Source: Spirochaetaceae bacterium (GTDB lineage Bacteria; Spirochaetota; Spirochaetia; SZUA-6; Bin103). From it: DNA of 10,395 nt. The position numbers were made by a program, and so were the translations under genes. A model generated the notes under the pieces. That model saw nothing but the letters and a program-made list of their open reading frames with translations, was not told the origin of the DNA and ran no database searches. Below are positions 1 to 6,254 of this stretch, one piece after another. The DNA lies in NCBI GenBank assembly GCA_026710565.1, contig JAPOQV010000251.1:1-10395 (forward strand), in the 5' to 3' direction. Numbering within the stretch: the first letter of the stretch is position 1; each line of letters begins with the position of its first letter.

Positions 1-113
1 CGGTGTGGCGTGCGGCCTGGGACGACGCCCTGGCCGAGCTGCAGGCCCTGCACGGTGCAGAGTGCCGGGCGTGCGTGGTGGAGTCCGCGTCGATGCAGTT
101 GCTCGCTTCCTGA
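1..113 (+). CDS. 3' end of an unidentified gene (partial)
   Basis: An open frame enters from the left edge in frame 3 and stops at TGA 111-113, giving about 36 residues. Most codons end in G or C, as in the real genes here, and the residues (WRAAWDDALAELQAL) form an amphipathic helix, so it reads like the C-terminal tail of a protein. Two cysteines follow within four residues (CRAC). No family can be named from so little. It lies 76 bases upstream of the oxidoreductase on the same strand and could be the previous gene of the same operon. The alternative is a chance open frame in GC-rich DNA. Confidence 0.4.
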   Translation, partial: VWRAAWDDALAELQALHGAECRACVVESASMQLLAS

Positions 114-189
114 CCCTGCGTGCCGCCGGACATGCTTCGTCGGCGCATGGTCACCGGTAAGCGGCCCATGGCACGATACGCCATCGACG

Positions 190-1428
190 ATGGCTGATTC
201 TCCCTTCCGCGTCGCCGCCATCGGCTGCGGAGCCCGCGGTCGCTCGCTGCTCCGGCACGCAGCAGGCGCCGACGACATCGAGATCACCGCACTGTACGAT
301 CCGGACCCGTCGGCGGCGCTGCAGGCGCAGCGGGAGCACGCACCGGACGCGGCCGTCGTGGACGGCATCGAGCAGGTGGTGAGCCGCGACGACGTCGACC
401 TGGTCATCGTCGGCTCTCCCGACCACGCCCACCGCGCGCCGGCGGTGGCGGCGTTAGAGCACGGCAAGCACGTGTTCTGCGAGAAACCGCTGGCGACCAC
501 GGCGGAGGACTGCCGGGCCATCTGGAGCGCCGCGCAGGCGGCCGAACGTGAGCTGATCGTCGGCTTCGTGCTGCGCTACGCGCCCTTCTATCGGGGCATC
601 AAGGAGCGCCTCGACAGCGGCGACCTGGGACCGATCATGTCGATCGAGGCGAACGAGAACCTGCCGTTCGCGCAAGGAGCCTTCTTCCGCCGCGACTGGC
701 GACGGTTCCGCCGTTTCACCGGCACCTACCTGCTGGAGAAGTGCTGCCACGACCTGGACATCCTGTGCTGGTTCGCCAATTCGCTGCCGCGGCGGGTGGC
801 GTCGTTCGGCGGCAGGTCGTTCTTCACTCCCCGGTCGGACGCGCCTCTGTACTGCCGCGACTGCGACCTGGAGTGCGCCCATCGCCTGGAGATGGATCCC
901 CTGCCGCCGAAACCTGCGACGGAGCCGGACTTGACGCGGGGGAGGCACATCGACCTGTGCTGCTTCAACTCGTCGCAGGACATCGTCGACAACCAGGTGG
1001 TGATCATCGAGTTCGCCAACGGCATCCGCGCCACCTTCCACAGCAACCAGAACGCCGCAAGCCCCAGCCGGCGCATGTACCTGGTCGGCGAGCGGGGATG
1101 CATCGAAGGCGATATCTACTGGGGGTACTTCCAGTACGCGCCGATCCGTTACACCGGTGACTGGGAAGGGCTGCCGTGGGAGCGGACGGAGGTCACGCGC
1201 GCCGGCCAGCACGGCGGCGGCGACGGGTTTCAGCTCGGCGACTGCCTCCGGCGGCTGCGCGAAGGCCGTCCGATGATGTCCGGCGGCCGTGAGGGATTGG
1301 TCGCCTGCGTCACCGCCCTGGGAATCGACCAGGCGCGCTCGACCGGCACCGTGGTCGACCTTACCGAAACGTGGGATACGTACGGCCTGAGCGATGGAGC
1401 GGAGGCAGCCTCCAGCGGCACGCGATGA
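190..1428 (+). CDS. Gfo/Idh/MocA-family NAD(P)-dependent oxidoreductase
   Basis: A 412-residue cytoplasmic dehydrogenase of the Gfo/Idh/MocA family, which oxidises or reduces sugars, inositols and related polyols with NAD(P). Residues 7-17 hold the Rossmann strand and the GCGARG dinucleotide loop. SPDHAHRA (76-83) and EKPLA (98-102) are the family's cofactor and catalytic-lysine motifs. The C-terminal domain has EKCCHDLD (183-190), with His187 and Asp190 where the family places its catalytic pair. A cysteine cluster follows (Cys222, 225, 229, 257, 258), matching the Cys-rich insert of one common subfamily; metal binding there is unproven. The ATG at 190 is chosen because the Rossmann strand begins six residues later. 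No clear Shine-Dalgarno precedes it, and the upstream in-frame codons do not look like protein. The stop overlaps the next gene's start (ATGA, 1425-1428), implying coupled translation with an ABC ATPase. The substrate cannot be read from the sequence. Confidence 0.93.
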   Translation: MADSPFRVAAIGCGARGRSLLRHAAGADDIEITALYDPDPSAALQAQREHAPDAAVVDGIEQVVSRDDVDLVIVGSPDHAHRAPAVAALEHGKHVFCEKPLATTAEDCRAIWSAAQAAERELIVGFVLRYAPFYRGIKERLDSGDLGPIMSIEANENLPFAQGAFFRRDWRRFRRFTGTYLLEKCCHDLDILCWFANSLPRRVASFGGRSFFTPRSDAPLYCRDCDLECAHRLEMDPLPPKPATEPDLTRGRHIDLCCFNSSQDIVDNQVVIIEFANGIRATFHSNQNAASPSRRMYLVGERGCIEGDIYWGYFQYAPIRYTGDWEGLPWERTEVTRAGQHGGGDGFQLGDCLRRLREGRPMMSGGREGLVACVTALGIDQARSTGTVVDLTETWDTYGLSDGAEAASSGTR

Positions 1429-2117
1429 TCACGGCGGTCGACGTCACGCGCAGCTACCGGGCGGGAAGCGGTCTGGTCACGGCGCTGGACGAGGTGAGCA
1501 TCGGCATCGAGCCGCGGACGCTTACGGTCCTGCACGGCCCGTCCGGATCGGGCAAGACGACCCTGATCAACATCCTGGGCGCACTGGACCGGCCGACCAG
1601 CGGCGCCGTGCTGGTGGACGGCACCGACATCACCGCCCTCAGCGAGCCCGAGCGCGACGAGCTCCGGCGCCTGCGCATGGGGTTCGTGTTCCAGTCGGTG
1701 GCGCTGATCGCCGCCATGTCCGCGCTGGAGAACGTCGAGTTCGCGCTTCGCATCGCCGGCGCTGACCGCAACGGCCGGGAGGAGCGCGCCCGGGAGTGCC
1801 TGACGATGGTCGGGCTGCGCTCGCGGATGAACCACCGGCCGGGCGAGCTGTCCGGCGGCGAGCAGCAGCGCGTGGCGATCGCGCGCGGCTTCGCCCACCG
1901 CCCGCAGGTCCTGTTCGCGGACGAGCCGACCGCGGAGCTGGACACCCACACCGGCCTGCAGGTGGTCGGCATCCTGCGCGAGCTCACCGGCGACCAGGGG
2001 GTCACGGTCGTGATGAGCAGCCATGACCCGGCCATCGTCGACATGGCCGACCAGCGGGTGTCGCTGAGCGACGGGCGCATCGTCGCACCCGAGGCGACGC
2101 GGGGGCATGACCCGTGA
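1425..2117 (+). CDS. LolD/MacB-type ABC transporter ATP-binding protein (first of two)
   Basis: A 230-residue ABC ATPase with all nucleotide-binding motifs: Walker A GPSGSGKT (38-45), Q-loop Gln90 in FVFQS, signature LSGGEQQ (142-148), Walker B VLFADEP (162-168, catalytic Glu167), D-loop ELD (171-173) and H-loop His200. The short length, the EPTAELD motif and the lack of a C-terminal TOBE domain put it in the LolD/MacB/FtsE group. That group drives FtsX-like permeases that export or extract peptides, antibiotics or lipoproteins, rather than sugar importers. Its ATG at 1425 lies inside the oxidoreductase stop region (ATGA), and its TGA overlaps the GTG of the second ATPase (GTGA, 2114-2117). 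It probably forms a heterodimer with that second ATPase. Longer upstream starts would lie inside the oxidoreductase and are unneeded. The cognate permease is not in the window, so the cargo is unknown. Confidence 0.93.
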   Translation: MITAVDVTRSYRAGSGLVTALDEVSIGIEPRTLTVLHGPSGSGKTTLINILGALDRPTSGAVLVDGTDITALSEPERDELRRLRMGFVFQSVALIAAMSALENVEFALRIAGADRNGREERARECLTMVGLRSRMNHRPGELSGGEQQRVAIARGFAHRPQVLFADEPTAELDTHTGLQVVGILRELTGDQGVTVVMSSHDPAIVDMADQRVSLSDGRIVAPEATRGHDP

Positions 2118-3088
2118 GCGGCGCCGTCGCGACGCGGCCGCGCGGCGCGGCCATCCGTGGCGCAGGAGTGCGCTGCGAGAACCTGGTGCGCATCTTCAAG
2201 ACCGACGAGGTCGAGGTCGTGGCCCTGCAGGGACTGGACCTGGAGATCGAAGCGAGCGAGGTGATGGCGATCATCGGCTCCAGCGGCAGCGGCAAGTCGA
2301 CCCTGCTCAACATCCTGGGGGGACTGGACCGTCCCTCCGCGGGGACCGTGGAGGTCGGCGGCGCCGACCTGCTCAAGCTCAGCCCCAAGGACCTGGTGCG
2401 CTACCGGCGCGAGACGGTCGGCTTCGTCTGGCAGAACAGCGCCCGCAACCTGGTGCCGTACCTGACCGCGGCGGAGAACGTGGAGGTGCCGATGCTGCTG
2501 GCGCGCCGCCCCGGGGGGCGGCGGCGGCAGCGGGCGCTGGAGTTGCTGCGGCAGGTCGGCGTGGACCACCGGGCCGGCAACCGGCTCATGGAGCTCTCCG
2601 GCGGTGAGCAGCAGCGTGTGGCGATCGCGGTGGCGCTGGCCAACGAGCCGCCCCTGCTGCTGGCCGACGAGCCGACCGGCAACGTCGATTCGCAGACCGC
2701 CCGCCACCTGCTCGCAACCTTCCGCGAGGTGAACCGCGACCTGGGCGTGACCGTGGTGATCGTCACCCACGACCGCGCGGTGGCGCAGTCGGTGAGCCGC
2801 GTGGTCGCCATCCGCGACGGCCGTACCTCCAGCGAGTTCATCCGCCAGGGCGCCGAGGCGGGCGCCGCCGGCAGCGACCCTCGCGTCGAGCGGCCCGCCC
2901 TGCACATGGAGGAGGCCGACTCGCACCGGGAGTACGTGGTCGTCGACCGCGTGGGGCGGCTGCAGATCCCGCGCGATCACCTGCAGGCGCTGTCCATCTC
3001 CGGACGCGACCGCGTGCGCGTGGACCTGGAGGATGACGAGATCGTCATCCGCCGCGCCGACGACGACCAGGAAGACCCGGCGCGGTGA
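2114..3088 (+). CDS. ABC transporter ATP-binding protein with fused C-terminal AbrB-like domain
   Basis: A 324-residue protein beginning at GTG. Residues about 20-240 form a complete MacB/LolD-like ABC ATPase: Walker A GSSGSGKS (55-62), Q-loop Gln107 in FVWQNS, signature LSGGEQQ (161-167), Walker B LLLADEP (181-187, catalytic Glu186), VDS D-loop (191-193) and His219. After a low-complexity linker (about 240-270), residues 273-315 read like a SpoVT/AbrB swapped-hairpin domain: a VDRVGRLQIPRD core, a short helix (LQALSI), then alternating strands ending in EIVIRR. AbrB folds normally bind DNA or act as dimer modules; here a dimerisation or regulatory role on the transporter is inference. From memory, ATPases with the FVWQ Q-loop in high-GC phyla can carry similar tails, so the fusion may be a known subfamily. 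The gene overlaps both neighbours by four bases (GTGA at each end). Expected cargo is that of an FtsX-type permease, which is not seen here. Confidence 0.92.
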   Translation: MSGAVATRPRGAAIRGAGVRCENLVRIFKTDEVEVVALQGLDLEIEASEVMAIIGSSGSGKSTLLNILGGLDRPSAGTVEVGGADLLKLSPKDLVRYRRETVGFVWQNSARNLVPYLTAAENVEVPMLLARRPGGRRRQRALELLRQVGVDHRAGNRLMELSGGEQQRVAIAVALANEPPLLLADEPTGNVDSQTARHLLATFREVNRDLGVTVVIVTHDRAVAQSVSRVVAIRDGRTSSEFIRQGAEAGAAGSDPRVERPALHMEEADSHREYVVVDRVGRLQIPRDHLQALSISGRDRVRVDLEDDEIVIRRADDDQEDPAR

Positions 3089-3228
3089 ACCGCGACGTCC
3101 GCCTGGCGGCCATCTACAAGACGCGCTCGTTCTTCGGAGTGCTGCGCCTCGGCCTGGTACGTTGGGACGGCGACAGCATGATGCCGGACCACGCCGCCTC
3201 GGCCGGCTACCAGATGCCGTGGCCGTAG
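3085..3228 (+). CDS. 47-codon orphan frame, possibly a truncated fourth gene of the operon
   Basis: GTG at 3085 overlaps the ATPase stop (GTGA), repeating the junction style of the two upstream gene pairs. The frame runs to TAG 3226-3228. Its codons end almost uniformly in G or C up to about 3206, which supports coding. The product starts VNRDVRLAAIYKTRSFFG and has no membrane segment or motif that I recognise. The last seven codons lie antisense over the end of the convergent LplB-like permease gene (22-base overlap), so the native C-terminus may have been lost at a rearrangement junction. Alternatives are a genuine small protein, or a chance frame in the gap between convergent genes. Confidence 0.4.
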   Translation: MNRDVRLAAIYKTRSFFGVLRLGLVRWDGDSMMPDHAASAGYQMPWP

Positions 3229-4166
3229 GAACTCTTGGAAATGCGGTTGGCGATCAGCACCAGCGCCAGTCCCAGCACCGAGTACACCAGGCCGATCGCC
3301 GTCGCAGCGGAGTACTGCCCCTGTACCAGGCCGAGCCGCAGCACGTAGATGTCGGTGACGTAGGCGATCCGGCGCGTGGACAGGTTCATCAGGTTGTAGA
3401 GCTGGTCGAAGCCGGCCTGCAGGATGCCGGGGATGGCGAGCACCAGGAGTATGGAGACGATCGGCACCATGCCGGGGAGCGTGATGTGCCGGGTCTGGCG
3501 GAGCTTGCCGGCGCCGTCGATCTCCGCCTGCTCGTACAGCTCGGGATTGATGTTGGCGATCGACGCCAGGTAGATGATCGTTCCCCAGCCGATCTCCTTG
3601 AAGATGGCGGTGATCACGACGATCGGGATGAAGGCATTCTCATCCGCCATCAGCGCCACCGGCTCCGCCCCGAACAGGCCGATGATCACGTTCACGGGGC
3701 TGTGCGCCTCGTAGTCGAGGATGCGGTAGGTGACCGCGGCCATGATCACCCATGAGAGGAAGTGCGGCAGATAGCTGACGGTCTGGACCGTCCGCTTGAA
3801 TCCCGAGTGCCGGATCTCGTTCAACAGGAGCGCGAGGAGGATGGGAGCCGGCCAGCCGAACACGAACTTGACGACCGAGATGCGGATGGTGTTGCGCAGC
3901 ACGTACCAGAATTCCGGGTCCTGAAAGAACCAGAAATTGTAGAGAATCGGTTTCGACCAGGGGCTGGCGAACGGGCCGAGCGCCGCGTTGAAATCCCGGA
4001 ATGCCAAGGTCAGCCCGTAGATGGGCAGGTAGCTGAAGACGAAGACGGCGACGATCGCGGGTGCGAGCAGGAGGTACAGCCAGCGCTGACGCACCATCGT
4101 CTCGAGCGTGTTCCGTACGCGCGCCGGACGGCGGGCGGGAGCGTCGACGGTCGTGCGTTCAGCCAT
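3207..4166 (-). CDS. LplB-like ABC sugar transporter permease (CUT1, first subunit type)
   Basis: A 319-residue inner-membrane permease of the binding-protein-dependent importer superfamily, most like LplB/YteP subunits that take up oligosaccharides such as galacturonides or aldouronates. It has about six hydrophobic segments (near 28-50, 95-117, 130-146, 180-203, 233-255, 286-307). The cytoplasmic EAA loop, reading YEQAEIDGAGKLRQ and ending ITLPGMVP (211-235), contacts the ATPase. The N-terminal LLLAPAIVAVFVFSYLPIYGL segment is typical of this subunit. The ATG at 4166 is chosen because a perfect Shine-Dalgarno lies five bases upstream; longer in-frame starts add a hydrophilic non-family extension. 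Its partner permease and binding protein are about 2 kb away on the same strand, separated by an amidohydrolase and a toxin-antitoxin pair. The gene now follows the toxin gene by 64 bases, so it may be read from the toxin-antitoxin promoter. It converges with the left operon. Confidence 0.93.
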   Translation of the reverse strand: MAERTTVDAPARRPARVRNTLETMVRQRWLYLLLAPAIVAVFVFSYLPIYGLTLAFRDFNAALGPFASPWSKPILYNFWFFQDPEFWYVLRNTIRISVVKFVFGWPAPILLALLLNEIRHSGFKRTVQTVSYLPHFLSWVIMAAVTYRILDYEAHSPVNVIIGLFGAEPVALMADENAFIPIVVITAIFKEIGWGTIIYLASIANINPELYEQAEIDGAGKLRQTRHITLPGMVPIVSILLVLAIPGILQAGFDQLYNLMNLSTRRIAYVTDIYVLRLGLVQGQYSAATAIGLVYSVLGLALVLIANRISKSSYGHGIW

Positions 4167-4171
4167 CGCAG

Positions 4172-4177
4172 CCTCCT
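4172..4177 (-). promoter_or_regulatory. Shine-Dalgarno of the LplB-like permease
   Basis: AGGAGG on the - strand, five bases before the ATG at 4166. It decides the start over the upstream in-frame ATG at 4256, which lies inside the toxin gene and has no such site. Confidence 0.8.
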
Positions 4178-4230
4178 GAAGCGGCGAGATCTCATGCTCG
4201 CCCGCCGTGGCCGCGCCGTCAACCGCCGCG

Positions 4231-4710
4231 TCATGCGCGGCGCGGCAGCCGAGCATCCAGGTGAGCGGGGACGGGTTCCTCCACCATGATGCGTGAGAAG
4301 TCCTCGTGTCGCTGATTGAGCAGGACGTTGGCTTCGTATGGAGACACGACGGACGGAACCCACAGGACGGCGGTTTCCCGGCGCCGGTACCAGTCGTCGC
4401 CGATGCGACGCGTCGCGCGGTAGTCGCCGGACGTCAGCGACGCCGGGTCGAGGGCACCAGTCCACTCCTGCGCAACCTCGCCGGGGATCGTCGCTCGGAC
4501 GCAGACCAGATCATGCGGCAGCGTGCTGGTCTGCCAGTGCACGAGGTTCTCGAGCACGGCGAGCGCGAAGGTCTCAGCCGCATGCACCACGGAACGCCCC
4601 GGGCTGACCCAGCGACTGCCCCATCGGTATGCACCGCCCCCTTCGAGTGGTGGATACCGGACACTGACGATGCGATATACGCGCTTGGCCCCCTCAGGCG
4701 GGTAACCCAT
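4231..4710 (-). CDS. RES-domain toxin of a type II RES-Xre toxin-antitoxin system
   Basis: A 159-residue protein filled by one RES domain. Characterised members (MbcT, ParT) attack NAD+ or ADP-ribosylate a host enzyme using NAD+, stopping growth when free of antitoxin. Diagnostic features are KRVYRI (9-14), GGGAYRWGSRW (24-34), SPGRSVVHAAETFALAVLENLVH (36-58, giving conserved Arg33 and Glu54), RIGDDW (102-107), VPSVVSPYEAN (118-128, with Ser120) and LLNQRHEDF (130-138). The Arg, Glu and Ser that name the family all have candidates. Two positions depart from my recollection of the consensus (RWN to RWV, VVY to VVH). The ATG at 4710 is used because KRVYRI then begins at residue 9; the start lies 17 bases inside the antitoxin gene, the usual coupled order with antitoxin first. 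By eye, base composition is a little less GC-rich than its neighbours, which would fit acquisition. The LplB-like permease follows 64 bases downstream. Confidence 0.9.
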   Translation of the reverse strand: MGYPPEGAKRVYRIVSVRYPPLEGGGAYRWGSRWVSPGRSVVHAAETFALAVLENLVHWQTSTLPHDLVCVRATIPGEVAQEWTGALDPASLTSGDYRATRRIGDDWYRRRETAVLWVPSVVSPYEANVLLNQRHEDFSRIMVEEPVPAHLDARLPRRA

Positions 4711-5143
4711 GCAGGCCCCGCTCGATGACCTCCTCGACCTCTCGTCCGCCCACCTCGGTAAGCGCGACATCGAACGGCGTACGTCCGGAGAGCTCCGGAT
4801 GCGGGGTCATCATGAAACGCGCCGCCGCGGGCGGATTGCCAAACGCTTGGGAGGCCAGCGCATACAGACGGGCGAGTCGCTCCGTGGTTTCGGAGACCTG
4901 CAGATTGAAGCGCTCGACGCGCTGATACGTCGCACGCGGTACGATCTTGTTGCGCAGCCGGATGCGGAGGGTAGCGCTTTCACCGCTCAAGGGCTCCGCG
5001 AGCAGCGAGACCAACCGCTCCAGAGCCGGTTTGGGAACGCCCTCGCGAATCAGCTCGTCGAGGTCCCGACCGTCCTGCACGCGACGCCCCAGGATCCGTC
5101 GACCGCCGAGCACGGTGGCGACTTCAGCGGCGGGTATGCCCAT
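4694..5143 (-). CDS. Xre/MbcA/ParS-type antitoxin (DUF2384)
   Basis: A 149-residue antitoxin paired with the RES toxin. The N-terminal part reads AEVATVLGG (6-14) and DLDELIREGVPKPALERLVSLL (27-48), as in Xre-type antitoxins. A degenerate helix-turn-helix region (about 48-75, with IVPRATYQR) follows. LQVSETTERLARLYALASQAFG (81-102) and the toxin-binding DUF2384 block close it: AAARFMMTPHPELSGRTPFDVALTEVGGREVEEVIERG, residues 106-143. The protein should bind and neutralise the toxin, and probably represses its own promoter. ATG 5143 is the only in-frame ATG near the domain start. It has no Shine-Dalgarno, and a candidate promoter lies so close that the transcript may be leaderless. TTG at 5152 and GTG at 5173 are alternatives. 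The 17-base overlap with the toxin start supports coupling. Confidence 0.9.
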   Translation of the reverse strand: MGIPAAEVATVLGGRRILGRRVQDGRDLDELIREGVPKPALERLVSLLAEPLSGESATLRIRLRNKIVPRATYQRVERFNLQVSETTERLARLYALASQAFGNPPAAARFMMTPHPELSGRTPFDVALTEVGGREVEEVIERGLHGLPA

Positions 5144-5151
5144 GTGAGTCA

Positions 5152-5181
5152 ATCGTACGAGTCGAACGGGCACAGCGGCAA
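5152..5181 (-). promoter_or_regulatory. Candidate promoter and operator of the toxin-antitoxin pair
   Basis: On the - strand, TTGCCG (complement of 5176-5181) and TACGAT (complement of 5152-5157) are spaced 18 bases apart. Transcription would begin about 7 bases below the -10, only one to three bases before the antitoxin ATG at 5143, consistent with a leaderless message and the missing Shine-Dalgarno. The -10 lies within the 8-base palindrome TCGTACGA (5153-5160). A GAGTC direct repeat (5146-5150 and 5159-5163, + strand) brackets the site, so it could be where the antitoxin complex binds. All of this is prediction from short motifs. Confidence 0.4.
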
Positions 5182-5237
5182 CCTGCCGGCCATCGCCGTT
5201 CGTTGACAGCGAAGCGGTGGCGCGGCCTGCTACGCTC

Positions 5238-6254
5238 ATGGCCATCACCGAGCAGGAGATCGTCGAGCGCTCGCGCGAGCTGTTCGACCGCGAGTTGCAT
5301 TCCTTCGTGCCGGATCGCGTGTTCGACGCCCACTTCGAGATCTGGGACGCACAGGCGACCATCGCCGGCGCCATCGGCGTCACCATCCCGACCCGGTTCG
5401 AGGACGTGGCGCCCGGCTGCGAGCTGCTGCACCCGGGGCGTCAGGTCAAGGCGGCATTCATCCCGTTCTCGTTCGATGCCGAGCTGGTGGCGTCTGCCAA
5501 CGCCTGGTCGTCCGCGCAGGCGCGCCGCTCGGGAGGCACCTGCTGCAGCTACTATTTCGCCAGGCCGGACGACGATCCGGAGTGGGTGCGGTCCGAGGTG
5601 CGCCGGCTCGGCGCGATCGGACTGAAGTCCTACCACACCTACGCGGCGCGCAAGCCGACCTGGGAGGCGGACATTCCCGAGTACATGCCGGAGCCGCTGG
5701 TGCAGGTGGCGCACGAGGAGGGCTGGATCATCAACATGCACCTGGTGAAGGAGCGCGCGGTGGGCCATCCGTCCAACATCCGCTGGATCCGCCACTACTG
5801 CACCACCTATCCGGGGATGCGGCTGGTGCTGTCGCACTCTGCGCGCGGGTTCCAGCCGGAGAACAACCTGGCCGGGCTCCCCGAGCTGACCGATCTGGAC
5901 AACCTGTTCTTCGACACCAGCGTCAACTGCGAGCCGACCGCGCACCAGGCGATCATCCGCATCATGGGCCACGACCGCCTGCTGTACGGCAGCGACTATC
6001 CGTGCAGCCACGTGCTGGGCCGCTACGTTGCCGCGGGCAGCTCCTTCGCGGTGCTGGAGGCCGACAACCCGATCTGGGGGGCGCGCGACGGCGCGGTGGT
6101 GCCGGCGCTGGTGGGGCTGGAGCACATCCGCTCGCTGAAGTGGGCGTGCTGGGGGCTGGGACTCGGCGACTCGGCGGTGGAGGACATCTTCTGGGGGAAC
6201 GCGGACCGGCTGTTTCCGACCGCGACTCCGACAGGCGCGCGGGCTACTCCTTGA
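5238..6254 (+). CDS. Amidohydrolase_2-family metal-dependent hydrolase
   Basis: A 338-residue cytoplasmic TIM-barrel protein of the amidohydrolase_2 family (PF04909 type), whose members include sugar lactonases and aromatic acid decarboxylases. Family landmarks are FDAHFEIWD (29-37) at the first strand, GLKSYHTY (128-135), INMHL (165-169, His168), LVLSHSARGF (197-205, His200) and LLYGSDYP (248-255, Asp253, the catalytic aspartate position). The first motif reads His32-x-Glu34 instead of the usual His-x-His. Start ATG 5238 is preferred because it leads straight into the N-terminal helices, but GTG 5217 is possible and neither has a clear Shine-Dalgarno. It is divergent from the antitoxin gene (94-base shared gap) and overlaps the end of the YtcP-like permease gene by 11 bases, convergent. 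It is the only + strand gene inside the importer locus. A role on an imported sugar derivative or its lactone is inference from location; the substrate is unknown. Confidence 0.88.
   Translation: MAITEQEIVERSRELFDRELHSFVPDRVFDAHFEIWDAQATIAGAIGVTIPTRFEDVAPGCELLHPGRQVKAAFIPFSFDAELVASANAWSSAQARRSGGTCCSYYFARPDDDPEWVRSEVRRLGAIGLKSYHTYAARKPTWEADIPEYMPEPLVQVAHEEGWIINMHLVKERAVGHPSNIRWIRHYCTTYPGMRLVLSHSARGFQPENNLAGLPELTDLDNLFFDTSVNCEPTAHQAIIRIMGHDRLLYGSDYPCSHVLGRYVAAGSSFAVLEADNPIWGARDGAVVPALVGLEHIRSLKWACWGLGLGDSAVEDIFWGNADRLFPTATPTGARATP

Noticed and set aside
10..189. N-terminal extension of the oxidoreductase by 60 residues
   Set aside because: The extension is rich in Cys, Trp, Pro and Arg, unlike the family, and overlaps a better coding frame ending at 113; the Rossmann strand begins just after ATG 190.
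1454..2980. Long - strand open frame (508 codons) opposite both ABC ATPases
   Set aside because: It is antisense to two ATPases with complete motifs; its product is rich in His, Arg and Gly with no domain, typical of GC-rich shadow frames.
3033..3755. + strand open frame of 240 codons across the end of the ATPase and the LplB-like permease
   Set aside because: It is out of frame with the ATPase and antisense to an intact permease, and its product has no recognisable fold.
4183..4202. Hairpin GGCGAG/CTCGCC between toxin and permease as a terminator
   Set aside because: Only six base pairs with an eight-base loop and no U-tract; it lies just before the permease Shine-Dalgarno and is too weak to call.
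5203..5236. TTGACA with TACGCT as a promoter for the amidohydrolase
   Set aside because: The spacing is 22 bases and the -10 would touch the ATG at 5238, so the message would begin after the start codon; no better -10 lies at 17 bases.
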